The notes: generated by a model from the sequence alone, not told the origin. A DNA stretch of 46,983 bases from Beroe ovata (GCA_946803715.1 CAMPET010000037.1:191554-238536), one strand, 5' to 3'. Positions 13,826-26,109 are shown, counted from the stretch's first letter. Numbers and translations: made by a program.

Positions 13826-14695
13826 GTAAAGACTGAATGACTGGTCAAGAAACACTTATAGGTATAATCGATAATCAATCATGAACTGGATTAGTTAAAT
13901 TGAAGTTATCTATGACATCAGAATTGCAATAAACCTGCTCGCTTTCAGTGTTTTCTGAAGAATCATCTACGGCAGCGGAACTGTCTCCACAGATGTCTTG
14001 TCCCTGTGATTTGGGTCATGATCATTGATCATGGGTGTAACTGCAAGTAACAGGATTGCTCCCTGCATGTATAGTACTTTTAGCTAGCTCTCTATGATAT
14101 CAGAGTAAAATTTGGTTTTGATACACATCACATCATGATAAGTGTAGACTTAGAGGACACACACACATACATGTCAACTTACTGATTGACAGGGGGTGCA
14201 TGGAAACTGCAGAGTGTCTGAACTCATGTTGAGAATCAGCAGTGTGAATTATTGCACGCCTGATCTTGATTATATTCCATGAATATAGTATCAAACTATC
14301 AATTGTCAATAGATAAGTGTGTCACAATTCCACGTACTATGAACTACTAAGTGATCCAGTTAATTGGGCTGTTCATGGATCAAAATAAAGCAAAATCTAG
14401 CACTCAGCAACTGATATAAATAGTGTAATACATTATTTAGCTCACACAGCAACACCACATGAGATACCCGGCTTGGGCGTCGCTCATGAGTGTTCACCAC
14501 TGCTTTTGTATATGCAGTTAAATCATGTGCAAGTTTATACACACTTGAGAGGCATGGCACAAGCTTGCAGTCAACTATTATAGCAATGACCATGATGGGA
14601 TGGTTGCAAGCTCTAATCACTGAATTTTATAGAATACCGTCTCATATACATGTACCTACTGTTTGGCCGTGGTTATATCAATATGGCCTAATCTG

Positions 14696-14742
14696 ACGAG
14701 CTATATGTCTAACGAGCTACATGTCTAACGAGCTATATGTCA
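14696..14742. repeat. 16-bp tandem repeat, 3 units
   Basis: Three consecutive units of ACGAGCTAYATGTCTA, the last one diverging at its end. Confidence 0.85.
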
Positions 14743-15036
14743 GAACTGCCTTGATAATACCTATATTGTTAAACCAGTAGCAGCAATAATTTCCTCTTTC
14801 AGCAAAAGACGGAAAATTATTTCACTGGTAGAGAAAGTGGAATGAGACGTACGTACAGTATGCTGAACAGTATCCTGAACAGTATGCCATATGGCAGGGA
14901 AGAGAGAACAATATATGATAAGTTGGCCTGGACGCTTGTAATACAACAGACAATATACTGAATAGTACACAAAGCTATAGCACGGTGAGCGCTTCACATA
15001 TTATATACCTGTACCTACGTCCTACATGATATATTC

Positions 15037-15285
15037 TTGTGTGTACGTGTGTGTGTGTGTGTGTGTNNNNNNNNNNNNNNNNNNNNNNNNNNNNNNNNNN
15101 NNNNNNNNNNNNNNNNNNNNNNNNNNNNNNNNNNNNNNNNNNNNNNNNNNNNNNNNNNNNNNNNNNNNNNNNNNNNNNNNNNNNNNNNNNNNNNNNNNNN
15201 NNNNNNNNNNNNNNNNNNNNNNNNNNNNNNNNNNNNNNNNNNNNNNNNNNNNNNNNNNNNNGTGTGTGTGTGTGTGTGTGTGTGA
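15037..15285. repeat. (GT)n microsatellite spanning an assembly gap
   Basis: GT repeats on both sides of a run of Ns at 15067-15261 show that the gap is an uncloseable microsatellite. ORFs drawn through it are artefacts. Confidence 0.97.
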
Positions 15286-15622
15286 CTGTACACCATCAAG
15301 ATGGTTATACCACTGTGGTGGAGAGTCCACATTATACGGGGGAGAGGGAGAGAGTGTCTGTGTGTGTGTCTGTGTGTCTGTGTGTGTCCCTACATGAATT
15401 TAACCTCCTTACCCCCGTCTTATCAGGTCTGCTGGTGGTCACAGTTGTGGTTAGCAGGTGCGAACACAGTGAAACAACAGCTTCAGCTACTCAAAAACTC
15501 TATAATAGATCGGTTAGTTGACATGATATTTAACATCACTCAATATTCTATTCGATATCATTATCAATGTCATGATCTGTGCGAAAACATTGTTAATTTT
15601 TGATTGAAGACCAAAAACTTCT

Positions 15623-18331
15623 TCATTCTGATTCTATTCTTGGAGTAAAATGATAAAGATGGTCATGCTTTGGCATACAAAGAATGGTTTGAGCAGACTT
15701 TATTTTCAATGGTTGACTCTCGTCCCTGGCTATTTTGTAAGTTTTTAGTAGTTCACAAAGCAGTATTTTTAGCTCCAGCAGAGCAAAGTTTTTCCCAATG
15801 CACTGGCGAGGTCCAAGGAAGAACGGAATGTAGGTGTACGGTTTTGGAGAGGAGTTGATGAATCTCTCCGGGTCGAAAACACCCGGGTTATCCCAGTGTT
15901 CCTCCCAAAGATGCATTGCATACTGACTTCCAACTACCTGAGCGAGAGATACAGATCTCAGGGCAATTGATCAGTGAAAATGAACGGAATACTAGTTTAA
16001 TTGGGTGAGAAATCTTTGAAATGATTCAGAGAATCAGAGATAGATACAGGTGAGGAAAGACGGAACAATCTATTAGATTGTTACCATGGTTCCACGTGGT
16101 ATGTCATATCCACAGAACCGGACGTTCTTGTTGCAGTATCTGCGGAATATCTGAACTGGAGGGTGAAATCGTAGTGTTTCCTTGACAACCGCCTCTAAAT
16201 AATCCATCTTCTTGAGCACCTCTCCCATGTCGTAGGAATCAGTTTCAGAAGTAATTTCAGCTGATTTCCAGAGCTTATCAACCTGGTAATATGTAATGTA
16301 GATGATGATACGGTCTAGAAGATACTCATCTCAAAGAAAATGCCCATATCAAATCTTTCTAGACACGGCATGTATGATTACCTCATCTACAAGCTTGACC
16401 ATTGTATGTGGATTCCTGGTCAACTCTGCCAAGCACCAAAAGAGTGTTGTTTTCGTTGTTGCAGTACCCGCGAGATACATGGACATGAATTCGTCCAGAC
16501 AATTTTCTACGTTTAGGTCACCACTCTCTTTATCCATATTTGCACCTGAAAATGACCATAGTATTGATATCATTTCATCTAATGTGTAAGGAATGTTCGT
16601 CTTACTACAGGTTCATCTTACTACTTATAACTATTGGCTGCTAGACGTGCTGCACATCTTCATACTTATGATGAAGTCGAGGATATCGTCTACTTTCCCG
16701 AGGGACCCATCCGATATTCTGTCCATGACCATGCTCTTCCCAATTCCCCTGACCTTAGTTATGTCGGATGCAGCATCAAATATTTTCTTCCTTGACACAG
16801 GATCTATCATCTGAACAGCATGCATTCATTTGAATGCACGTACTTGAATGCGCGTACTTTTTTCTTCTAGCTAGTATCTAAGTCCACATGAAAAGTACAG
16901 ATTTCTTCCTGAACTATGAGCTTACCAATGTCACACGATTTGCCCCTTTGGAGATGATAGCTTCAAGGGCCTTTTGTCGTGTCCTTGGATCGACTGATCT
17001 GAGTAGCTCAATGTTCTTACTATTAGCACTGAATCCGGCTTTGCTGATTGCATCTACAAACACATAACGAGGTTGATCAGATCACTCGCTGGAGTTAGGA
17101 GTATTTGCATTGGTCTATCGAATGACGAGAAATTCAATGACATTTTTTCCTACCTGTCGTGGAATGGGCTGTCATGAGGTCCAAGTCCACGAGTGCCCCC
17201 GGGTTTGCTATCCTAGCTGCTTCAATGGTGTCGATAAGGGCTACTGCTATTTCATGAAATTTGCTCAAGTGTTTTGTTAAACGTTGTGTGCTGAATGCTG
17301 GATCAAGGATCTTCCTGTGGTATCATAAAGTAAGTTCAAGAAAGTATGACAACTTTGAATACGATAAGTTTTAACCCAATTCATCTGGAATTCTGCAGTA
17401 ACTCTGATTGGAGCTTACTTTTTGTGCTTCCAAACTGGGCCACCACTGCTTGTTAGAAGGGTGTCAAAGCCACAAAAGCGAACTGTACCCATTCTAGACN
17501 ATGAAATTTGCTCAAGTGTTTTGTTAAACGTTGGGTGCTGAATGCTGGATCAAGGATCTTCCTGTGGAATCATAAAGTAAGTTCAAGAAATTAGTATTAC
17601 AACTTTGATTACGATAAGTTTTATCCCAATTCATCTGGAATTCTGCAGTAACTCTGATTGAAGCTTACTTTTTGTGCTTCCAAACTGGGCCACCACTGCT
17701 TGTTAGAAGGGTATCAAAGCCACAAAAGCGAACTGTACCCATTCTAGACGTGTTGAAAGAGTATTGCCTGAGGATATTGGCCTTTCATTCCCAGCCTTTA
17801 TGTGACCCAAATATCATACTTACTCCAATCATACCTTTATGAAGATGACTCCTTACCAAATTACAGGAATGTACTAGTATACTACTAACCTGGCAAAGTA
17901 TTCCCGTGCTTGATCAGTAGATCTCAAGAAGGCACTGAAGTCTGTCACAAGGTCTCTTATAGCCACTGGGTCTGCGAGACACACCCCTGGGGTCGTGAAA
18001 AACCAGAATTGAAATATCTTTCCGTACTGTCTAACCATCTCAAGCCAGTATGTCCCAACACTGCCATCTTCGTTTATCTTCTTCCGTATTTGTAGTGCAT
18101 GCCCAAAGAAAAAACTTGGTCGAGGTGGACCAGGAATTTGGGAGTATTTCCTGCAGAAATCTGATTTCATTTTCTCAAATTATGAATCCAGATATAAAGG
18201 AGTGGAAAAGTTTCTATTATGATAGCCAACATCATCTCCAGCTGGGACGGAAACCTGTGTAGATAGTGGATGTAGAGTACTTGATACAGAACAACGCTGA
18301 GTACTAGGATCAATATGACCTCCAACAACAT
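15623..18331 (-). CDS. Cytochrome P450, copy A (microsomal, CYP46-like flavour)
   Basis: Nine exons in transcript order: 18331-18255, 18150-17890, 17767-17669, 17314-17154, 17053-16926, 16810-16666, 16545-16382, 16282-16085 and 15937-15623; all phases agree, giving about 515 residues. An N-terminal hydrophobic anchor (MLLEVILILVLSVVL) and a Pro-rich hinge (IPGPPRPSF) place it in the ER membrane. The K-helix ExxR is ETLR, the PERF motif is FDPERF and the haem loop is FFLGPRQCIGK with its Cys ligand. The I-helix reads LAGTATT, so the conserved acidic residue of (A/G)GxD/ET is Ala. Substrate is unknown; closeness to CYP46 is my impression from the FGHALQ and GPRQCIG regions. It is a tandem duplicate of the next gene. 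Exons 3 and 4 are partly duplicated around the N at 17500, an assembly fault described separately. Confidence 0.9.
17254..17749. repeat. Unmerged 246/249-bp overlap around a single N
   Basis: 17254-17499 and 17501-17749 are near-identical direct copies separated by one N at 17500. They differ at a few positions (for example TTGTGTG versus TTGGGTG) and by 3 bp in the intron. Each copy holds one truncated and one intact P450 exon edge: the left copy has exon 3 cut at its 5' end (17419-17499), the right copy has exon 4 cut at its 3' end (17501-17562). This is what two contig ends of different haplotype would give if joined without collapsing. Confidence 0.85.
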
Positions 18332-18653
18332 GATATATGACCCTATATATCAGAGTATTGGACAAGGTTAGTTTACATAGTCATACAAAGTTGCGAGGAG
18401 TTTCTATATTTATGCATGGGTGTACCTGCCCTTTTGTAACGCATTATAGATAAGAAACACAGAATTTTCTCCTTATTAATTAACCAGACATTGTTGTGTG
18501 TAATTGAGAGTTACCAACTCAAGCTATTCTAAATGGTAGGTATGCTTTTCACCAAGAATTAATTCATTAAGTATCAAAATAGTTGTAGAGCCAAATTTTG
18601 AGACATTGGCCAATAGCCATCAACTAAGTATCGACAATGATTGAACATCATCT

Positions 18654-21590
18654 TTATCCAGCCATGGTGCCTCTCCTCGAGAGGTGGAATTTAGTGTCCA
18701 GCGGCTGGCAGAGGAGTGCTTGCATTGACCGTATTTCCCACGGCTGACTTTCGTCTCTCTTCAAATGAAACTTCCCCAGAACCTCGCACAGGATTGTTTT
18801 GAGCTCGAAGTGAGCAAAGGTTTTCCCAATGCATTGCCGTGGTCCCAAGAAGAACGGGATGTAAGTGTATGGTTTGGGAGAGGAGTTCAGGAACCGTTCT
18901 GGGTCCAATACATCTGGGTTATCCCAAAACTTCTCCCAGCGGTGCATTGCGTACTGGCTGCCAACCACCTAAAGACAGAAAAATAGCTGTTTAATTATAG
19001 GCCGCAGCTACATGATCGCCCATCAATCCGAAATAAGTTACCAATTACTGTGACCTAATTAGTTACTGCATACTGTACTTCATGTTGAGTCAATCATGAC
19101 ATAATCACTGTGATAACTGTACTTAGCTTACCAGGGTGTAAGAGGGAATATCATAGCCACAAATTTTGATATTTTTAGTACAGAATCGCCTGAAGAGCTG
19201 GGTCGGAGGTCTGAATCTGAGAATTTCCTTCACAAATGCATCAAGATATGTCATTTCTTTCAGTGTCTCTGCAATAACGTCAGAGTGGGTGTCTTTGTTG
19301 ACGCCAAGTGGAACCCACATCTTGTCAATCTAGGATCGGTCGTAGGGGTTAACTTAGTTAAATAAGCTGGATATTTTTTATATTGAAGCATTGGATATTT
19401 TCACATGGAACTCACCTCTGCAACCAGTTTTTCCATGATGTGGGGGTGTCGGGTTAGTTCTGCGAGACTCCACAGGAGGGATATCTTGGTGGTGCCTGTT
19501 CCAGCTGCGTACATAGCCATGAAATCATCCACACACTCCTCGATATCCACTTTTCCAGCTTTCATATTGGCACCTGGGTTTATCTCAAGTATATACACTG
19601 TGAATTATGATGCACGTTCATTTGAAATTAATTTGGATTGACCACTTGACACTTGGCACTTATCGAAGCAACCTTTGATTAATCCTCTGAAATTTAGATC
19701 TATCTTACGATTTCATTGAACTAGAGTATCTGAGTGGTGTTTATACTCAGTACTCACTTATAACTGAATCCAGTATGTCATCTACATCTCCCAGTTTACC
19801 ATCTACAGTCCTCTCCATTATCATCCGCCTACCAACCTCTCTCACTCTCTTGATATCATCCGCTGCGTTAAACAGCTTCTTCCGTGATACCGGGTCTATC
19901 ATCTAGTCACAAGGCCAGGATGAGTTTTGTAAAAACTACTTTAACCAGGTATACTATGCTAGATAATAGATTTTCAGAAATCTAGATTTTGTCCGAACCA
20001 TAAGACTCTTCTGAAATAGATCAACCCTAGATTGCGGTAGTATATCAACCCTAGTGTCAACGTAATATCAATGATACTACGCTGATATACTAGAGTTGAT
20101 ATCAACCCTGGATGAGGATTTCACTGTAGCAAATTTTTACAGTATGTAGTTGTACCAATGTAAGGCGGTTAAATTGCTTTGCAACTATTTCCTGTAATGC
20201 TTTCTGCCGTCCTCTTGGGTCCACTGACCGTAGAGATTGCACGTTGCTATCATTGGCACTAAATCCAACTTTGCTTATAGCATCTGGGGGATTAATGAGG
20301 TATCAAGATAACATTTTGTTCACTGATTAAAGCACAGCTGGTTAAAGCATTGCAACACAGTACACAATGGGTGAGTGATCTGGAATCTTGATACTTCTGC
20401 AGTGATCAGCTTGTACTTGCTGTTTGGTTTAGTTGTTTCACAATTACCTGTAATCGTCTGCGCTATCATGAAATCTACATCAATGATTTCCCCAGGGTGA
20501 GCAGCCTGGGCTTCTTCTATAGCTGTTATGAGGGATGCCGCCACGTCATAGAATCTGTCCAGTTGTTTCGACAGTCGCTGAGTTGTGAAGGCCGGATCCA
20601 TTATCTTCCTGATAGTGATTATAATTGCTTATGTACTCGACTCTGTTTTTATGGAGAAATTCCTTGTGGGAAGATCACTATCGCAGGGATCGAATATTCG
20701 CAGCCCCATACGGTTATTGATTATTTGCCTCAAATGAATGTATCTTACTTTTTGTGTTTCCAAATGGGTCCACCGTCATCAGTAAGGAGACTATGAAAAC
20801 CACAGAACCGTACAAAGCCCATGCGAGAAGAGTTGAATGAGAATACCCTGTGTGGAGGGGGAGGGGGTAAATATTGTAAATCGTTCCACAGCTAGATGCA
20901 AGATAGACTCCGTGCCCTGCCTAAATCAGAGCAAGCTGACCATGACCAATAGTGAATGACTTTTAACCCTGACTATGGGTGAGTCAGAATAGCTTACTCT
21001 GCAAAATACTCTCTCTGATGTTCACTTGATCTTTTGAAGGTCTTGAAATCGGATACAATGTCCCTGATAGCGTGTGGATCGGCAAGACAAATCCCAGCCG
21101 TGGTTATCACCCAGAAGTTGAATATTTGACCGTATTCCCGGACCAAATCCAACCAGTACTTCCCAATGCAGCCATCGTCCTTGATTCGCCTGTAATTAGC
21201 CATGTTTCCTACTAGTACTATTATTACTACCACTACTGGTGCGTCGCTGTGTTTGAAGTGGTTCGGTAACATAAGTTATGATTAGATGAGCTCTGAGTTG
21301 TGAAATGTGTCCGTTGTCAAGAGTACTGCGGGGACTCACTGTCGAAGCTGGAGGGCGTGTCCGAATATGAAGCTCGGTCGAGGTGGACCAGGGATGTGAG
21401 AGTAAGTCCTGAAATTTATGTTATGCACCACTGCACATCACACTGCTCTCACACAATGCAGTACTGACTGCATGATGACACTGTCACACTGTTTGCTCAT
21501 GCAAAACACCCACCAATGTCGGTAGTGGAGGTAAAGGAGTTGTGAAATAACAACAGCCACAAGTAACAAGGCAATAATCTCGAGCAACAT
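18654..21590 (-). CDS. Cytochrome P450, copy B (complete)
   Basis: Ten exons in transcript order: 21590-21514, 21408-21340, 21189-20998, 20847-20749, 20608-20448, 20283-20156, 19902-19758, 19573-19416, 19329-19132 and 18968-18654, all in phase, about 513 residues. Features are an N-terminal anchor (MLLEIIALLLVAVVI), hinge IPGPPRPSF, ExxR as EILR, LDPERF, and haem loop FFLGPRQCIGK. The I-helix is AAGTGTT, with Gly in place of the conserved acid. Most exons have the same length as in copy A; copy A lacks the intron between 21340 and 21189, and its exon 7 is 6 bp longer. The genes are head-to-tail, with about 320 bp between the stop of B and the start of A, so they arose by tandem duplication and may share regulation. 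Substrate unknown. Confidence 0.93.
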
Positions 21591-23022
21591 GTCAGACAGC
21601 TATCGTAGATTATTGGACAAATTAGCAACGTCGTATCGTGAAACTATACTGTGGATGAAGCCCTGCTGACCCCTGGGCCCTGTCGTCTGCAGCTGACCCC
21701 CTACTGACCCTCTGGCGAATCTGGAAGATCCCCCTCTTGTACCTCTTTTTCTGGTGAAACCCTCGTGTCGGCGTGTCCCCCGGTCAACCCCTCCTGCCCC
21801 TGGTGAGCCCCACTTACCACCTGGTGAACCCCTCCTGCCCCCTTGTGACCCAGTCCTACTGTGCCCTGGCGACCCCGCTACCGCCCCTGTTTCAAGCAAT
21901 ATGGGGAACAATGGAACATATTTCAGTGTAGATGTTAACTGACAAACATGAAAGATAATCTGCTCGTGGAACGATTTTGCAGAATGAAACGAATAATTTC
22001 TGTAGCATTGAGGACTGAAAATAAGTGTTTGAAAGAAATCCTTGATTAATTGCTTTACCATTTTGTATTGTTGAACTTGGTAAGTTAATTGAATTCAAGG
22101 ATTTCTGCTCCTTTAATTAAAGGGCACGAAACTAATTTGCAGAAGGAGCACCAAACTCCGTGTGAACAATGAGCAGAGTGTATGCGCGCGCAAATTGATG
22201 AGCTCCCCGTGTGGGCGTGGTCCCAATTACACAGGAACTACGCAGTTATCATTGATTTAGAAACCAGGATGAGGATAACTTAATAACTAGCATTTATACA
22301 GGGCTTAGATCAGTATACACTGCAGTATCTTAACTACCCCCAAAGCGCATTTCACTAGGGACCACCGTATCGCAAGTGCCCACTGCCCACTGGCTTGTTT
22401 GAATGGTTATAATAGCAACTGCTATCTGACTATCAAGCTCTCTGATTGGCTGGTGTTTATGTCACATGGTATGCGTTATCTCGATCACGTTCAAATTAAG
22501 TGCGGTAATTTGAGGTGTTCGTGAAGGAAAAAATTTCACCTACTTTTAATCCAAGTGAAATCTTTGAAGTTGAGTAAAAGTTTCGTGAAAGAGGTCCTGC
22601 AGTCATAGGGATAAAATCCATCGGTGAAAATGACCTCTCACAGCTCATTTGCAATTGCAGAATCATAATCAATTTCACAGTTTCTTGAAATTAAGTATCA
22701 ACTAAAATCGATCTCAAATCATGCCGGATTCTGTCCAGTTTTCCGTTGAGCGCGGAAAGTCGGGCATGAAATGCGGCTGATTATTTAATGTCAATGACAG
22801 GGTGAGTCACGAGAACTCGGCTATCTGATTTTCATTACTCCGTTAGGCACTGCCAAAGTGGTTTGTGTAGGACGTGTTGGATGTGACTGTCAGTGACTGT
22901 GGATTCTGCTGGACTGTCGGAACGATCCCGATCGCACTCTGGAAAAGGTGAGGTTCATATCACGTAGCAGAGTTCGCTTAATCGTATTTGAATTTTGTGC
23001 CTTGCAGCCCGTCGATGAGGAT
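21591..23022. other. Intergenic, with a GC-rich degenerate tandem tract
   Basis: 21660-21900 is a C-rich degenerate repeat built on CCCCTGGTGAACCC-like units; the reverse strand reads as a Gly-rich ORF with no regular Gly-X-Y register. The rest shows no gene. TTTAAT at 22784-22789 (ATTAAA on the minus strand) may be the polyadenylation signal of the gene starting at 24185. Confidence 0.5.
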
Positions 23023-24185
23023 CTAAATATAACGATTGATCGATAAAAGTTCAGACCATGACGTGTCCCTAATAACCTGGGTTTTCTTGCTGTTACACCC
23101 ATATCGACTTGTATTCCCCTGCAAATTCCTGTCCATTTTGGGGTTTGTGTAGGCGTGCCTCATGCTTGTATCCTTGAAGTAGTCCTTCTTGCAAGATGAA
23201 CTCAGTGCTTTCATCCTTCTCTCTATCTCTGAAGCCTCCTCGGGCTGTGTACCGATGTAATCGTACTGTAATAAGATGAGGCTCATATTAAGTATTTGAT
23301 ATCATAGGATGAACCAATTTCGCACCCAAGATACCCCCTTTGTACCCCCTTTGTGCCCGGTGCGTGCCCAAAGGGCGACTCCTTTGTGCCTCCCTTGCTC
23401 ACCCTTTTCGCCTCCGAAAACTAAAAGGTGGTCTCTTGGGGCACGCATCGGGCAGAAAGAGACATTTTTGGGACGAGAAGGAGGCACTTTGGGGGCAAAA
23501 AGGGGCGTTTTTGGGGTAACAAGGGGGCGTTGGTCGAGCTTTCAATGACCGATTTTGGCATAATTTACTGCATAATATAGTGACAGTATATTGATAGCTA
23601 TATAATGAATACCTGATAGGAAGTAGTGAGTTGCTTCTTGAACACATCTCTCAGCTTTTCCTCGTCCACAAGGACTTGCTCCTCCCTGGCCCCACCCCTC
23701 GGTATCTTCCACTCCATAAACTCGCGGCTAGGGTGCGGGTTATTCCGTCTGAACCCACTCGATGTGGCTGGGGAAGAGTGCGTATATCAATTAGATTTAA
23801 CCATGGTAACGCTATACATGGTTCTACTTCTCTTGGGGCGTCTATATGCACCGTAAAAGTTGATCATATTATGTATAGTAGCTTACCTGAGTAAATGGGT
23901 TCTGGTTTGCTAAAATCCTTTGCGAAGTATTCCGACCCGTACGATGTCGAATGTTCCATCTTCATCTGAAATTTGATAACGGTGAAGACATGTGCACATT
24001 TTTTGACTCAGGATATGATATAGTCTTGATGTGGATATGAATCGAGATCAGCATGAAATTGAAATAAATGAGTGATTTCGTACGTTGACAACATTGAAAG
24101 GTGCTGTGGGTGGTCTTAAAAGAGTGCTTGGTTTCTTGTCTGAAATGTCTTTGAAAGTGGCTTGGTAAGTCGTACCTTGCTTCAT
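23023..24185 (-). CDS. Small four-exon protein, possibly TEX26-like (cilium/sperm)
   Basis: Exons in transcript order: 24185-24084, 23965-23887, 23767-23613 and 23265-23023, in phase, about 192 residues. There is no signal peptide or membrane segment; it is basic and Tyr-rich. A short motif recurs three times: GTTYQATFKDI, STSYGSEYFAKDF and TTSYQYDYIG. Also visible are GFRRNNPHPSREFMEWKIPR and NTSRYGCN. Such Tyr-Gln/Tyr-x-x-Phe repeats with an NNPHP-type block remind me of testis-expressed TEX26 and other axonemal microtubule-associated small proteins, but this is recollection, not a search. The start could lie further upstream: an in-frame ATG is at 24242. The last dozen residues could be read-through into an intron if another 3' exon exists. 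Confidence 0.6.
23325..23530. repeat. Imperfect foldback in an intron of the four-exon gene
   Basis: Inverted pairs include GTGCCCGGTGCGTGCCC on the left against GGGCACGCATCGGGC on the right, and an inner CACCCTTTT against AAAAGGTG. CCCCCTTTGT blocks at the left match rough inverse copies at the right. Sequence is C/G-skewed. Confidence 0.5.
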
Positions 24186-25508
24186 GCTGTAAGCTATGAA
24201 AATGAGGGTGATTTGAATTAATTGCCATGAATGATGCTTCAAACGCTGATCCTAGATCTACCGCTAGGAAAAATGGGTTCATTTGATGAATAGGGAGATC
24301 GATTCATGAGATTGAGTACCTAACTCACAAGTTTGCTTCAAGTAGAAGCTGACTCTATGATAGCGTGAAAGGGAACGATGATTACAAGTTCAACTTTATA
24401 CATTTGCCGTGTGAAGCATTTCTCGTTATGTCGACTATTATCATGAGCATGCTATCACAGATACCGCATAACTTAAACCATGTAAAAGACTGACAATAGT
24501 TCTTGATATATTTCAAACGCATTATATTATTCATGATATGCACATTGCCTTACTCTTAAGATACTTAGATCTTAGATTATTTCACCAGTGTCAAGAATCC
24601 AGGTACCTATAGAAACCTACCCCATTTAAGGCACGATTCATGAACATCTTGATCTCTAATGCAAAATATCAACTCGAGACTAGAAATTTCGATGTACTAA
24701 GTTAAAATCTCTACGTTGAAGCAAAGAAAAAGCGACCAGTGTTCAAATATCGGCAGCCCTCCTGAGTGGGATTGCACGAGAAAATTTCTTTAAACACGAG
24801 AAATGCTTGTGATGCAGCCTGGGACCGCCACTGCAGCACTTCTGTAGATCATTTGCAAAAGTTGTCGATCTTCAAAGACGAATATAATGGCACTGAAAAA
24901 TGATGAACAACCGATTATTCAAATTAATTCTGTTGAAAAATAGTCGAGCCGCGGATTGCGTCAGTAAATAGTGAACTGTTAGGGCATTTTCTGGAATAGG
25001 GAATAATACTTTGCTCCTTCATAATAGCGATCGAATTGGGACCCAACCCTAAAGTAAAATGCAAAGGTATGCATTGCATTGCCAGTATCTCCAAAAATAA
25101 ATCTTGATAATGATTCATATACCCAACTCAAACCGATTAATGTATTAAAATCAAATACAAATCACAAATAAATGAGTTATTCAATAATTTATGTGCTCGG
25201 TATTGGGTATGATTATTTTAATTCATATTGCCATTGTGATTGATCATCATCGAATTAAGAATTAAAGAAGCACTAAGAACTTGTCGATTCTCGAGGTTGC
25301 CAGATTTTATCTGTCTACTCCGAGTTGAATTCTGTGTCCCATGCCCGGGGGGGTCTTGATAATGATACACTTACTAACACTATCACGTGACAATTACGAG
25401 TACTCCGCACGAATTTTGTCCATGAAACCCAGACCTGTCTTCTTAACTTTGACGACTTACGATTACCAACACTTTTGGAAATTTACGAGTTCTCTCTAAA
25501 ATTAAAAA

Positions 25509-25613
25509 CCTTCGTANATGAAGGCGCGCGAGAAACAGGTCAGGTAACATCTGACAAATAAAATCTGACAAATCTGTCCTGAGTCCTCTCGCGCCGCGCG
25601 CCTTCATCGAAGG
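25509..25613. repeat. CpG-rich inverted repeat with a single-N join
   Basis: The left arm CCTTCGTA-N-ATGAAGGCGCGCGAG pairs with a right arm whose reverse complement starts CCTTCGATGAAGGCGCGCG. The loop carries two TCTGACAAAT-like blocks. Confidence 0.6.
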
Positions 25614-25907
25614 CCGAAACAACTGCAAGGATACTGTCTGGCTTTAAACAGCTGCAGCTGTAGCTGCGTGTCAGATTTTATCTGACCTAATGACCTATGG
25701 TCCTCGCGCGCGCGAACCGAATGCCCGCCTACGAAAGGCCCGCCTCTGTGGTTTGGAGCCGCGAATTTCCGATCGCATTGTACATTGTACTAATATAAAT
25801 ACAATGAGGGGCGCGCAACGTGTGCACTGTGCTTGTATGCAGAATAGAAATTATTGTCACTTGTCACTAACTTGTCACTTTTAGTAGCGTCAGATTTTAT
25901 GTGCACT

Positions 25908-25995
25908 TGTAGGATTTTACCCTACCCTCGGTGCGCGCGATTTTCAATCCGCCAGGGATAAAATCCCGCCAGCAAGGGTAGGGTGAAATCCTACA
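25908..25995. mobile_element. 88-bp foldback element
   Basis: Terminal inverted repeats of about 23 bp: TGTAGGATTTTACCCTACCC at the left, and its near-perfect inverse ending ATCCTACA at the right. The interior holds GGGATTTTATCCC-type palindromes. A related fragment lies at 38625-38690. Confidence 0.65.
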
Positions 25996-26057
25996 AAACT
26001 GAAAAGTCGGAGAAACCACGCGCGCCGCGCGGCCCTGCAGCAAATTGGGTGACGCAA

Positions 26058-26109
26058 GTGTGCGTTACACGTGTGCGTTACACGTGTGCGTTACACGTGT
26101 GCGTTACAC
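26058..26109. repeat. 13-bp tandem repeat, exactly 4 units
   Basis: Four perfect copies of GTGTGCGTTACAC in a row. Confidence 0.95.

Larger units (their letters stand above)
12524..15622. other. Intergenic DNA between the RRM gene and the P450 cluster
   Basis: Apart from one candidate exon (13689-13825), a 16-bp tandem repeat (14696-14742) and the GT microsatellite with its N gap, nothing is recognisable. Two near-copies of GGTGTCACGTGACG lie around 13453-13485. Confidence 0.5.

Noticed and set aside
15015-15521. ORFs running through the N block
   Set aside because: They are produced by GT repeats and unknown bases.
21600-22061. Gly/Ser/Arg-rich ORF on the minus strand, collagen-like at first sight
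   Set aside because: Gly spacing is irregular and the DNA is a degenerate C-rich tandem repeat; no splice signals or Gly-X-Y register.
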